Origin: Siderastrea radians
Lineage: Eukaryota > Cnidaria > Anthozoa > Scleractinia > Rhizangiidae
Assembly (NCBI GenBank): GCA_964017195.1
Contig: OZ024892.1
Span: 7,593,366-7,657,365 of the forward strand
DNA: 64,000 bases
Direction of reading: 5' to 3'
Part shown: positions 23,740 to 36,372 of the stretch, one piece after another
Layout: each line of letters starts with the position of its first letter
Numbering within the stretch: position 1 is the first letter of the stretch
Made by a program: the position numbers and the translations under genes
The notes under the pieces: generated by a model
What the model saw: only the letters and a program-made list of their open reading frames with translations
What the model was told of the DNA's origin: nothing
The model's database searches: none

Positions 23740-26280
23740 TGTATTTTTATCGTTGAAGCAGGCATAGATGTTTGTAAATTCCTGAAACCTCACCAATGCA
23801 TCTGTTAGACAACTACTTAGTGTTACCTTGTGTCTTTTCTAGAAAGGTATCGTAACCTTGGACATACATCAATGGTTTTGTTTGGCTTAGTCTTATAAAA
23901 CATCTTAATCGTTTCTTTGTACGCCCAGCAAGTGGTATCATTCCTGAATTACGGCTACTTAAACACACTTTAAACTTACAGAGTTTAAGAAACCTGGTCC
24001 ATAGGATACTTTAGGCACGGTCAGCGCGATTAACTATTTTAGTTGGGGCTCGTTCACGGATAATGAGTTGCACTGTCTTATGGCGAGCCCATAGGCCTAG
24101 TAAAAATGGAGGGCACGCGCCGGACAAGTTTTCGTTCCGGGGTGCAATGCTAACTGTTGTGAAGACGCTATTTTCACTAAGGCCTGTTATTTTAATGTTA
24201 ACTGTTTTATAAGAAGCTACAGTTAAGTGTTACAATGTATCCTAGATGCTACACTGAAAAAAAGGAAGAAAAATGAAAACTGAAACTACAGGAATGCATT
24301 ATGTTAAATGTGTAATTTAATTGATGAGATTTTGTCATTAACATGCAAAATAACGTTATATTGTCTGGAAAGTTCCAAAAATGCGTCATTCCGACATTTC
24401 CTTCTGGGGTGTGGGGTTTATTTATTTTTATTTATTTATTTATACAGGGTTGCCGCTTCAGTTAGTAAAACTGTTACCAGTGTGGGTCCTGTTAAAAGTA
24501 AAAAATGATGATGAATTGTTGAGAATAAAAATAGCTGCCTCCTTGTAATAGAATGGACGCTTAGTGGCTTCTAACTTTAACTGTTACAGCGTAATTTCTA
24601 TCGTTAGCTTTTACATGGCTTAAATTTTAATGTTCGCTGGTACGCAAACCCACCATCTAGGCCCAGCCTCCACTGATCGAGATAAGAGGAGACTGGGAAA
24701 AAGATAAGCGATAGTATCTAAAATATCTGTAATACAAAAATTTACAATCATTTTATGTGTCTGCCGTCACCAAACCATTAATTACTGCGCTATAATATGT
24801 ACAGAATTTTTTTTCCTTTTTTAAGGGCTCAGTTTTTTCAGTGTTAATTGTTTTTGTTTCAGTAGTTAAGCACGTTGTGATTTATTTATGTATTTTTTTG
24901 TGCATGCCTTTTGCTACTCCTAGAAACTAATATTTACTTACATTGCGGGAAAAATAATTATGATATCGGTACTTGTGTTATTTCTGTATTTTTTTGTCTG
25001 ACCAAAGCCCCAGAATGCCGAAAATTAAAAGGTTTGCAAAATAAGGTTTTGTCAAATGAAGCACTCCGATTGTTTGAAACATCCTTCTTAAAGGTTGGCA
25101 TCACTATAAATGAACTTTTCTTGCGGCCGTTAATTGACCCTTTTTTGTTACCAAATTAGGAGAACTCTGTTGTAAAGATTTCCGTTCTAAATGTTGGGTC
25201 CAGTATAACAAGGGAAAGGCCCCGAAGGAAGTTGTTATGTGCACTAAGCGAGTTGAAATGAGAAGTGTCTCTATTCATATTTATTTAAGAAATCCTTCCT
25301 ACTGTTTCTGGCTAGGTGTTCAGTAGGAACGAAAGCATAGAGCTAGTGGAAAATTTTTTGCGTGTGGGTTTTGGGTCGGGTTCGTAACGTGGTATACGTT
25401 GATCTGGCTGGCGGTTTTCCCATATTTTCAGCCAATCAAAAATCCCACCCAACCTTTTTTTGTTTTAGTGGTCTGTTAGTGGTACTATCTCATCATCCAA
25501 TATTAACATTAATATTATTGAGCGATAACGTCAGGACGTAATTTGAAGCCACACAAATACTGGTGTACCGGTTGCCTTTCGGCACAGACTAAGCAAAAGG
25601 GATGGTTGTAATTCTGTTTGACGGCAGTCATTTGAAACAAAGAAAAACTTCGCTTTAAAATGACTTCGCAATCTTTTTAACTTCTTCGCGATTATTCCGA
25701 CTCGTTTAATCTGTCTAATGTACGTAGTTGAACTATCTAGGAGCTGAATTTGTAAGGACGGCGTTACAGTTCAGGGAGAAAATACGAAAATTCACCGTCG
25801 TGTGTTCACGTTCTAGACAAAACTCTGAATTTGGTCATTTCACGTTGTAGTTGGGCACAAGACGGCAAAGGAAATCTACCAAAAGGTACAACGCACATGC
25901 AGAGTAATTGTTTTGCTATTGAAAGCCTTAGTTTGTTTTGTGACGTTCTCGTGAGCCGTCGCCGTCGTGTTTGCCGGTTAAGCTGTCTTAAGATCACGAC
26001 TAACCAAAAAATGAACTCTTTTTCTGTATATTTCCTTCAATGACAACTCAAAATCCCTGGGCAAGAACCCTAACAATTCCTTCTCTTTTGTAAAATAATA
26101 AAATTCTACGCAAATTATTAGCCTGGAAGCACCTGGAAGCACACTTTAGGATTTCTTCCCGGGATTCAAACTAAAGAGCCCCTTTGTGCAGGATAACAAA
26201 CAGTTTCACAGCGAACTGCTGCTCGCCAGCTTTTATTATATTTACACTTCAGGATTTTAGTCACAATTCAGGGGCTGGAT

Positions 26281-26394
26281 ATTCACGAAGCCCTCCTAAG
26301 TCGAGATGTATCCTGGAATAATAATAGGCTATTGTTAAAAAGCAACACTTAGGATGCATCTTACCTTAGGAGGGCTTCGTGAATCTTACCCCAG
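26281..26394. mobile_element. Foldback element (copy A)
   Basis: Arms 'attcacgaagccctcctaag' and the complement 'cttaggagggcttcgtgaat' around a short centre containing 'ataataataggctattg'. The homologous element in copy B (35233-35367) has kept about 20 bp more of the left arm, so copy A suffered an internal deletion. Confidence 0.85.
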
Positions 26395-26500
26395 GATTTT
26401 ACCTACAAAAGTTTGTATAGAATGATAAACAGTACCACAGGACGATACTTTTCAGTAGCTTCTGAGATATACGATTGACCTACAACCACTTTGTATGGCA

Positions 26501-26939
26501 TAATAGCGGAGCCAGCGCGAAATCGCATGTTGACCCGTGTTGTAGCAAAACAAGCAAAGACAACAAAAGTCAAAAACAAATTTGTTAATGGAAAAAAAAA
26601 GTTCAAAAGAACACTCAGTTGTCTTTTTGGTGGAAGGGGAAAAGTTCAATTTAGGCGAAAGAAATTAGGCGATAAAGTTCTGGCAAAAAGTTCAAATTTG
26701 CCTCGTCGGTTCTGTTCAAACTCGGTCGGCACACCGCTTGAGTTCGCAACTTTTCGCAGCGGTTTCGACGCCAAATATAGCAGAGCTAGTGCTTTTTGGT
26801 TTTTTCTGTCCACAACCATGGTTTTTACGGCGTTTCGAACACATTTTTCCAGGAAAAACACCAGCATTTTCATGCTGATAGGCAGCTTGTCATGAAGAAA
26901 AAAATAAGTATTAAAATAAACGTCTAAAATAACGTTAAA
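26501..26939. other. Junction segment between duplication copies A and B
   Basis: Unlike the rest, it has no counterpart at the end of copy B. Weak open frames exist on both strands (for example 26646-26873, minus), with dense Lys/Phe/Leu composition; they look like remnants of a dispersed repeat and I do not call a gene. Confidence 0.4.
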
Positions 26940-27165
26940 CGCCCAGGCCTAGTGGATTAGTCTCCGGCATCTCATGCCGACGAGCCGGGTTCGACATTTA
27001 GCGGGAGCAGGAATTTTTTTCTTTTTTTCTTTGTTTTTTTTTTTTTTTAATTTAACGACTTGAATGAGAGTATTTTCACAAATTAATAACTGCCAGCAAA
27101 AATAAAACAAAAAGAAAAAAAACAGACAAAACAAAAAGGGGGGCTCCGCTTTTAGGCTTAGCTAA
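26940..27165 (+). mobile_element. tRNA-like SINE fragment
   Basis: 'gcctagtggattagtctcc' followed by 'gagccgggttcgacattt' resembles an A box and a B box, followed by a T-rich stretch. It lies at the junction of duplication copies A and B. The acceptor stem and B box are imperfect, so a functional tRNA is unlikely. Confidence 0.5.
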
Positions 27166-28978
27166 ATTTATATATTAATTTAATATTAAACATTACCACA
27201 GAAAAGTGCTACTCACTAAAACTTTCGTTTGAATATCACCCTTCTAGCGTTTATCAACACACTGAAAAGCTAGAATGACCCTGATGCCGGATGAACAGCA
27301 AGTTGCTGGAAAAAGCTTCCACTTATTTCGCCAATAAATTAAATTTTTCGAGCCATTAGCGACAGTCTGAAAAAATCAATGATTTCAACAACAAAATAAA
27401 TAAATAGAGATTAAATATATTAGTCAATCAAACTTCTAGAGCATCGAATATAATTTGAACCGCCTTCCGCCCGAGTCTGATAAAAATGTTAAGAATGTTT
27501 TTGCAACGAAAACAAACCTACGGAAGAAATATCATTATCTAGAGATATTTTGATGGAAGAAGTGTCTTTTACAGACATGGGTCGATTATTGCTTTGGGTG
27601 AATGCCTCTCGCTACTCGCACTTAGACTAATTTTCTTTGGTACATATTCGCGAAAACAATTAGGTCTTTTCTCGAACGCAAGTAGGAGCAAAACAACGAT
27701 GGTTCCTAAAAAGCTTTGTGTTCCAATGTGTCGACAATCTAGAGTTAATTCGTCCTTCGCTGGTAAAGCAAAAAGCTTTTGTCACCTGTTTAAATTTCTA
27801 AATTTATTTTTTCTTGATTTTTTCGGCCAGGCTGTGAAAATTAGGTTGGATTATTTTACCAGAAGAATTTCACTACTCGAATTGGTACTTTTATTATGTT
27901 GCGTTGATATTATTTTAAGTTATTTATTTATTATTGATACCTATTGATAGTATAAATGACAATCCGATGTCCTTCTCTCGTGCAGACTCGCCTTAATTAA
28001 TTATAAACTTAATAATATATGCATTCTCTGATAAACAGATTTGTTTATTTTTTCAATTCATTCTGAACTCACAAAGAAGAAACGTGGAAATTTATTTGAC
28101 ATCGCCAAATTTTTTCATGACTATTCACTTCCTGTTCAGATAAAACTTTTGACGTTTTCAAAAAATAAGTTTGGAAAAAAGATGTTTTTTTAAACCTTAA
28201 GATATATAATTCTTTTAGGATATTTTTGCATTTAAGATGAAAATAGTTGTGGTGAAAGGTGGATCTTTTTGCACAAATTTGTACTGAAAATGCAAAGAAA
28301 CGTAAGTTGGAACATTGTACGTTACATCGAATATTTGGTTTTGTAAATAGTTTATTAAGTGTTCACATTGGTCATTTGCGCGTTCTTTCTTCGTATTAGC
28401 CGGGGAGAAAAACATTTTCATCTGAATTTCGCCTACGAGATGTGTTTGAGTTCACGGTTCTCGTCAGCGACGTTGCTAAGCAACCTGGTGTTATATATCA
28501 TGACGTCAACTTTAGAAGAACTCTCCAATGCTCTCGGTAATTATTTTTTGACATTTTGCTGATAAAAGCATTTTTTCCCGTCTGGTATATTTGTATTTTG
28601 AAAATTTGGTAAAATGCATGGTGTATATTTGTAAGAACTTTAATATATATCGAGCATAAATCTGTGAGATTAAAAAAAGAAGACGGTGAAACGATTGAGT
28701 TTTGATGGTTATGTTTTAACATGTCTCAAAGGGACTTTATCAGCTATTTTAGTGACACATTGAAAAGCCAAAATGGCCCAGTACAAGTACAGTGAAACTA
28801 TTAATGTGTCTTTGTTCATAGATGGCCAGAATGGAAATGGATAAAAACTTGAAAACGCTGGCTCAACTTTCCCAAGTTCGCGGTTGTTAAAAACTTATTT
28901 TCTCCTTGCTTAGTATCTTCAGTTTTCTGTTGAGGAAAAGCCAATAAATCCCCGTAACATAGTCCCTTTAAGGAATGA

Positions 28979-29190
28979 CAGACAGTGATGGCGCATACGT
29001 AGCGGTGAGAGCGGTCACTTTCCAATGTGGCCTGGGTTCGAATCCCGGAGTTGACGCCATGTTTTCGTGGTTTTTCGCTGGTTTCTGTGTTCCTTCCTCC
29101 GCAAATACCAGCATAAATTTTCTAAATTCCAGCATGAGAAAAGCCGCTGTATCGATATGTCATTTCAAATTTCGATTTAATTTAAGCATA
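28979..29190 (+). mobile_element. tRNA-derived SINE (copy B)
   Basis: Counterpart of the 21800-21995 SINE; B box gggttcgaatccc at 29034-29046, A-box-like 'agcggtgagagcgg'. Confidence 0.75.
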
Positions 29191-30495
29191 ATGGAAGCTA
29201 TCTCACTCAGTTCCTTAACTGATAAGGATTTACGTCAAGAAACGTTGCACTACATACACGCTGCAACAATCGAGATCAGGTTGCCAAAGTTTTCAAGCGC
29301 TAGCAAACGCAAACTCATACTGAAAACCAGTAAGTAATGATTAAAGGAAGAATACCAGAACATAGTTCAACGTCTCCTTATGGATACCTCTATAATTCGA
29401 GTGCCTTTATGTCAGAAACGCTTTTTTTCGATTGAAAAGTGCTAGTTTGCGTCGCAGAACGTACCTGGAAAACGATATTATACTCCTGCACACGTTTGAA
29501 AGTCACTGTCGATTTTCTTGTTGTAACTGGAATTGCATTCTTGCTTTAGAGAGGGTAGGCAGCAGCGCCTCTCCCCTCCCCCCTCCCCGCCGCACTCTCC
29601 CCTCCCCCATTGGTAGCTGTCCTTGGTAGCAATGCGGGTTTTTACTCGTAGAATTATGTCACAGTTTATCCTGTCAAGACATGGTTTGCTGAAGACTCAA
29701 ACTCCCTAAATTCCGTTTTTTGTTGTGGGCAAGAGGTTTAGACTGTCACTTAAATTCTAGAGTTCTCTTTGGTCTCCTGGTGCATGCTGGCTGGTCCACT
29801 AAGCATTAAGGAACCACAGGCTAATACCATCCTCTGTTTGTGTTGCGGACCTGTGCTAGCTGAATATTAATAGCCGCTTCGGTTGTGTACAAAGGATTTT
29901 GTGAATACGATAATTAAGGCTTTTTGAACGGATGAAACTCAAATAAAAACGCTTAGAAGCATGAACACTGTGTTAATGTATGTTATTATGTGCTTGGTTT
30001 GTCGATTTAAAGCTCCGGGAGGCGGTTTTAGAAACTTGAAGTTTGACCTTCTCTATAAATGTATATATACTCACAAGGCATGCAGCTTCAAGAAGCTCAA
30101 ATTTCCGACCGGCTTGGGATTTCGCCAAAATTAATACACTTAAGCTTGTGCCTTTGACAAAAGAATCCCGGTTTCCGAAAGAACAGTCGCTGCTGGCACG
30201 CATCGCAGCGCAACAATATGGTGAAAAGAATGAATTAAAATGGTGAAATAAATTTCACTATTTCCTACAATTTGCACGTGTTTCTCGTGTGCCAAAAAGG
30301 CCGCTTGGGACTCGCGAGTTCAAATTTGCGTCGAAAACTGCATTCCTGAGATGCCTTTGAGTAGGCAACTTGTGCAGATCATAGGCAGAAACAAATTTTC
30401 CATCAGATTCGAAAGTTTGTGCTGGATTTTAAGGGTCAGTTCGCGGACTCGAATGAGTCAAAATCAGGCCAAATCAAACTACAATTAAACAATAA

Positions 30496-30724
30496 TTTGT
30501 TTTGCGAAGTTCTCGTCCCCGCCGCCGTCGTGTCTGCCTGAGTCACGTGCCAGTGCTCAGTGTTATCACGGGTCACGGGACTTCAACATCCCGCGGAGCT
30601 ATTTTTGTTCCTTATTGCATTTTTCACGCCCTTTTCCATGGTTTAGCGTCTTCTAGAAAACCCCAAACGGAAAAGCTAATTTTAAATTCCATCTGCTGCA
30701 TTGTTCGTTGTTTTGTAGTCTGAT
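30496..30724 (+). repeat. Near-identical block shared by copies A and B (copy B)
   Basis: Counterpart of 23511-23739; see that entry. The sequence left of 30496 is unrelated to that left of 23511, so the block edge is sharp. Confidence 0.7.
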
Positions 30725-31992
30725 GGTATTTTTAGCGTTGAAACAGGCATGGTTGTTTGTAAGTTCCTGTTTAGTATCAAACACTCTACATTTAATGTAA
30801 AGTCTTAACAAATCTCAGCAATGAATCTGCCAGACCACCACTCAGTCATCATGATCATCATCGTCACATCCTTTATTTAAAAACGATAAAAAATTTAAAG
30901 CATAATGCTTGTGGGGTCATGGAATTAATTAGGTATATTACTTAACTACAATACTTCTACTAAGAATATTATTCGATAAGAAATTGAGCACAATGAATAA
31001 ATGGCTAATAGCACTTAAAATCATGGTATTGTCTGGGAAGCGACTGAACTGACTGTGCACTAAAATCAAGTGTTACATTGTGTCTTTCCTAGGAAGGTAT
31101 CGTGGCCTTGGACATACATCAGTGGTTTTGCTTGGCTTAGTTTTATAAAACACCTTAACCGTTTCTATGTACACCCAGCAAGTGGTATCCTCCTTGAATA
31201 CGACTAATTAAACACACATTAAACGTACAGAGGTTAGGAAAGCTGGTCCATACAAACTTTAGGCACGGTCAGCGCAGTTAACTATTTTAGTTGGGGCTCG
31301 GTCGCGGATAATGAGTTGTACTGTTTTATGGCGAGCCCATAGGCTAAGTAAAAATGGAAGGCACGAGCCGAAAAATATTTCGTCCCGGGATGCAGTGTTA
31401 ACTGTTGTGGACACACTATTTTCACTAAAGCCTGTTATTTTAATGTTAACTGTTTTACAAGAAGCTACAGTCAAGTGTTACAATATATCCTAGAATCTAT
31501 ACTGAAAGAACTTAAAGTACAAAAATCCATTGTGTTATATAAATTTTTATTTATTGATGATATTTTCCCAATAACATGCAGTATAACGCTATTTTTCAGT
31601 CTGGAAAGTTTGTGCTTTACATCACACCCTAACGGTGAAAGTAATTCCCAAAAAAGCGTCATTTTGACATTTCTTCTGCGGTGTGGGGTTTATTTTTATT
31701 TATTTGTTTATTTATTTATTTTATAATAATATAATGACAATATAACGTATAAAATATTTATACAGGGTTTCCACTTCCTTTAGAAAAACTATTACCAGTG
31801 TGGGCCCTGATAAAATGAAAAAATGGTGATGATGATGATGATGATAAAATAACCGATGCTGTAATTAAAATATTTTTAAAAAATGGCACCTTAAAGTTGG
31901 AATTAATTGGTGAGAGTAAAAATAGTTGTCCCCTGGCAAGCGAATGCACGCTTAGTGACTTCTAGTGAAACCGTGTTATTGTGAAATTCTTA

Positions 31993-32917
31993 GGGAAGGT
32001 ACGTTTTTTCTTGGGGGGGGGGAGGGCTGGGGCCTCAGAGGGGAGGGTCATCAGTGAAAGTGAGCACCAAAGGGGGAGGGCCATACCTCATGTGAGCTAT
32101 TCAAGGGAGGGTCACACATCTTTTCCAGAATTTTTTAATGAGGATTTTTGTGATGTTGCTTTCCATTTTTCTTACAGATTAAGTTTTTCTTTTCACCTAC
32201 TTTGATTTAATTTGGTGTTTTATTATAGGTACCAGGTTATATTTTTACATGTATATTATGCCATGGCACATAGTTTTTCTCAAAGGACTCGTGTCCTTTT
32301 TCTTCCGTATCGAGAAGTACTTGACTCAGGTATCATTTCTTCAGCTTATTGCTGTTGGCTATCCGCTGCCTGATCTCCTGAGTCATTTAGTTCTGAAGAG
32401 TTACTAGTAGATCCAACAATGCGCTCTACTCTGTCGGAAATATTTGTTTTTGAGAGGCAGATTTCGCACGCTAAACAAATAAACCTTTCTGTTAAAATAA
32501 CCAAAAGCAATGCCAGCTAGTCGGAGAAAGAAGCGCGTGTATTTTCCCTTAGATATTTTATGTTCAAAACTTTTATAATACTCAAATACTTCCATATTCA
32601 AACTTCAGCTATAAAACGTAAATATCCCACACTGATTGTTCACATTGTCCTTGTTTCAGCACGCACACACTCAATATCGAGATATATTCATATTCAAACA
32701 CTTTGCGTTCACAAGCGAAACGTTCTGAGGTTTCTAAAGCATGAAAGCATGGAACATACCATGTAGTAGTGAGGGGAGGGTCGTGCTTTTGTCAGTCACC
32801 TAAAGGTGGGGGGTCAGGAGTTTTTTAATTAAAACGCAAGGGAGGGCCAACACTTTTTCTGGAAAAAAATACCAAAATTCCCCAGCCCTCCCCCCCCAAG
32901 AAAAAACGTACCTTCCC
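31993..32917. mobile_element. 925-bp PIF/Harbinger-type MITE with TTA target duplication
   Basis: Terminal inverted repeats of about 40 bp: left begins gggaaggtacgttttttctt, right ends with its complement; the G-runs differ by one base. TTA flanks both sides (31990-31992 and 32918-32920). Sub-terminal 'ggagggtca' motifs recur near both ends. No transposase frame. Copy A has the corresponding empty site near 24590-24605 (gcgtaatttctatcgttag). A three-base TTA duplication is characteristic of PIF/Harbinger. Confidence 0.88.
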
Positions 32918-35232
32918 TTATCGTTAGTTTTACAAGGGCTAAAATTTTAATGTTCGCTGGTACGCAAACCCAAAATCTAGGCCCAGCCTCCACTGACCGA
33001 CTGAGATAACCGGAGACTAGAAAAAAGATAGCAATAGTATCTAAAATAACTAATACAAAAATTTACAATTATTGTGTCTGCCGTCACCAAACCATTACAA
33101 CTGTAATTCCTGCGCTATGACAAGCCTACAACATTTCCATTTACAGAATTGTTTGTTTTTCCTTTTTTAAGAGCTCAGTTTTTACAGTGTTAACTGCTTT
33201 TGTTTCAATAGTTAAGCACGTTGTGATTTATTTATGTATTTTTTTGTGCATGCCTTTTGCTACTCATCGAAACTAATATTTACTTACATTGCGGGAAAAA
33301 AATTATGATATCGGTACTTGTGCTATTTCTGCATTAACCTCCATCATTGAATAATACCACTGAAAACCACTTTATACATGCTATTTCACTGCACGCACTT
33401 CAATACCTTAAATTTTGTTTTTATTGTTAGCGCTTTAAAACCGAGCTGAGATCCCGCCAATTTTTAAATCTGACAAATTGTGTGAAACGTCCACTTTGCA
33501 AAAAAAGGTAATATTCTCATATTCACTTTCACTGAAGTGACATTGTAAATATTGTCTATTCTAGAACATCTCGGGAAATTAAAGGTGATGTGCACGGGCC
33601 TTCCGAGGGACACGAATAACATTTTACTGTTGACATGCAGCGATAAACCTATTTCACCTAATTAAACAGTCAAACACTGATTTTTCAGCCGGAGCTCATC
33701 TCCCTTTCATCTTTGACCCTAGCAGTGGTAGAAACTAACTGCCCAGTAGCTTATAATCATTTGCCCACAATCCCAAGAGTTAGAACCTCCATGTGGCACA
33801 ATAAATATTTAAGTATTGGGGGAAAGTCGTGTTCGATGGCTTTCATTTGATTGGTCAAAGTTTTAAGCAAAGGAAATAACAACATTGGTTAACAGCCTGG
33901 CCTAGAAATTGTAAATAAATGGGTTAAAGATAGAATTAAAAAAAAAGGTGAAAGGAGGCTTAAAATTACAATGCTGGGACGGAAAAATTTTGTCTGAACA
34001 GAGGTTCAGTATGCCGAAAATACAAAGGTTTACGAAATAAGGTTTTGTCAAATGAGGCACTCCAATTATTGGAAACATCCTTCTTGAAGGTTCGCATACT
34101 ATAAATGGAGTTTTCTTGCGGCCGTTAATTGATCCTTTCTTGTTACCAAATTAGGAGAATTCTGTTTTAAGGTTTTCCCTTCTAAATGTTGGGTCCAGTA
34201 TAGCAAGGGAAACACCCCAAAGGAAGTTGTTATGTATGTACACTTAGCAAGCTAAATTGAGAAGTGTCTCTGACCATATTTATTTTTAGCAATCCTTCCT
34301 ACTGTTTCTGGCTAGGTATTCTGTAGCAACGAATGCATAGAGTGGAAAATTTTTGCGTGTGGCTTTTGGGTGTGGTTCGTCATGTGGTATACGTTGATCT
34401 GGCTGGCGGTTTCCAAACTTTCAGCCGATCAAAAATCTTAGCCAATTTTTCTTTTTGTTTTAGTGGTCTGTTAGTGGTACTATCTCATCATCCAATATTG
34501 ACATAAAGATGATTGAACGATAACGTCAGGACGTAATTTGAAGCCACACAAATACGTGTATGCCTTTCGCACCGACTAATCAAGAGGGATGGTTGTTAAT
34601 TCTGTTTGAAGGCAGTCGTTTGAAACAGATTAATGCCAGTACAACTGTCTTGATATGATATCACGACTAATTAAAAAAACTGATGTCTTGTTCAGTATAT
34701 TTCCTTTGATAGCAACTCGAAATCCGTGGGCAAGAACAATTCTCTTTTTTCTAAATAAATTAAAATTATTAACCTGCAAACAAGCTTTCTTGAGTAAAAG
34801 AGATCCGATGCACACTTGCATTCCCATGCAACATAGCCCTTTCAAGCCAGTTGCAAGCTCAAAATTGGCTTTTAATTATTTGGCTATGCATTCATTAGAA
34901 TTTCACCCACAGAATCAGAATTTAAGCACCATGTGGAGCATAAACAGCAACACAGGAAAGTACTGCACAGAAGCTTTCATTTGAATGGCCACACGTTAGG
35001 ATTTCAGGCACAGAATGAGAACTCAGAACCACTCTATACAGCATAATAAAACACCCCAGGAAAGTACTACTCGGTAGCTTTCACTTGAATGGTCACACTT
35101 TAGGATTTCCTCCCGGGATTCAAACTAAAGAGCCCCTTTGTGCAGGATAACAAACAGTTTCACAGCAAATTGCTGCTCGCCAGCTTTTATTATATTTACA
35201 CTTTAGGATTTTAGTCACATTTCAGGGTCTGG

Positions 35233-35367
35233 ATTCACGAAGCCCTCCTAAGTAAAGATGTATCGTAAGTGTTTTTTCTTAACAATAGCCTATTGCTGGA
35301 ATAATAATAGGCTATTGTCAAAAAACAACACTTAGGATGCATCTTAACTTAGGAGGGCTTCGTGAAT
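35233..35367. mobile_element. Foldback element (copy B)
   Basis: 135 bp with long arms ('attcacgaagccctcctaag' and complement) and inner arms 'acaatagcctatt' / 'aataggctattgt'. Fuller version of 26281-26394. Confidence 0.85.
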
Positions 35368-35499
35368 CTTACCCCAGGATTTTACCTACAAACGTTTGTA
35401 TAGAATGATAAACAGTACCACAGGACGATACGTTTCAGTAACTTTCTGATATATACGATTGACTGCAACCACTTTGTATGGCATAAACCATACTCTTTT

Positions 35500-35627
35500 C
35501 ATACTCTTTTCACTTTACCCGGGTCCGCTGTAAATGGCCTCAGCTGTTGCGGTGTCCCTGCCAACCCCCTTTTTTAGTTTAGTTACGTTGAATGTTTTGG
35601 TTTCTTTGGCGAAGCTAATAAAATAAA

Positions 35628-35664
<37 letters not shown>
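35500..35664 (+). repeat. Repeat fragment with (AAT)n microsatellite
   Basis: 'cgggtccgctgtaaatggcc' followed by 'gttgcggtgtccctgccaac' and ending in about a dozen AAT units (35625-35661). The layout (unique body plus simple-repeat tail) is that of a retroposon 3' end; the family is not identified. Confidence 0.5.
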
Positions 35665-36372
35665 TATTGAACAGTACCACAGAAAAGTGCTACTCAATAA
35701 TACTTTCAGTTGAATATCACGTTTTAAGCGTTTATCGACACACTAGCTAGAATGACTTTGATGCCTGATGAACAGAAAGTTGCTGGAAAAAGCTTCCACT
35801 TATTTCGCCAATAAATTAAATTTTTCGAGCCATTAGCGACAGTCTGAAAAAAATCAATGATTTCAACAAAAAAATAAATAATTAGAGATTAAATATATTA
35901 GTCATTCAAACTTCTAGAGCATCGAATATAATTTGAACCGCCTTCCGCCCGAGTCTGATAAAAATGTTAAGAATTTTTTTTTGCAACGAAAACAAACTTA
36001 CGGAAGAAATATCACTATCTAGATATATTTTGATGGAAGAATTGTCTCTCACAGACATGGGTCGATTATTGCTTTGGGTCAATGCCTCTCGATACTCGCA
36101 CTTAGACTAATTTTCTTTGGTACACATTCGCGAATACAATTACGTCTTTTCTCGAACACAAGTAAGAGCAAAACAACTGTTTTTAATGCGACCTTTGGAT
36201 GGTTCCTGAAAAGCTTTGTGCCCCAATGTGTCGACAATTTAGAGTTAATAATCGTCCTTAAAATGTGTTTGTGACGGCTGGTAAAGCAAAAAGCTTTTGT
36301 CACCTGTCTGTATTTGTAAATTTATTTGTTCTTTATTTTTTCGGCCAGGCTGTGAAAATTAGGTTGGATTTT
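35665..36372 (+). repeat. Tandem segmental duplication 1, partial copy C
   Basis: Matches 27190-27870 almost throughout (for example 'ttcgccaataaattaaattt' and 'gaaccgccttccgcccgag' occur in both), with a ~40-bp insertion near 36180-36210. Similarity stops abruptly at 36372 after 'aggttggatt'. Confidence 0.85.

Larger units (their letters stand above)
20085..26500 (+). repeat. Tandem segmental duplication 1, copy A
   Basis: Aligns in order with 27870-35495. Anchors: 20215/27980 (cagactcgtcttaattaatt-like), 20640/28400 (gccggggagaaaaacatttt), 21800/28985 (SINE), 23511/30496 (near-identical block), 24610/32940 (ttcgctggtacgcaaaccca), 25020/34012 and 26150/35110. The offset changes from ~7.8 to ~7.0 to ~9.0 kb because each copy has private insertions and deletions. 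Contains no gene that I can support; the short frames are repeat-derived. Confidence 0.85.
27190..35495 (+). repeat. Tandem segmental duplication 1, copy B
   Basis: The most complete copy. Its left ~680 bp (27190-27870) is missing from copy A but repeated as copy C at 35665-36372; the remainder matches 20085-26500. Private features: the 925-bp element at 31993-32917, extra sequence at about 29820-30490, 30770-31060 and 33340-34005, and none of the two MITEs found in copy A. No gene supported. Confidence 0.85.

Noticed and set aside
26491..26895. 134-residue plus-strand frame and its minus-strand partner
   Set aside because: Lys/Phe-rich, lies in the junction repeat between duplication copies, no domain recognised and both strands are open.
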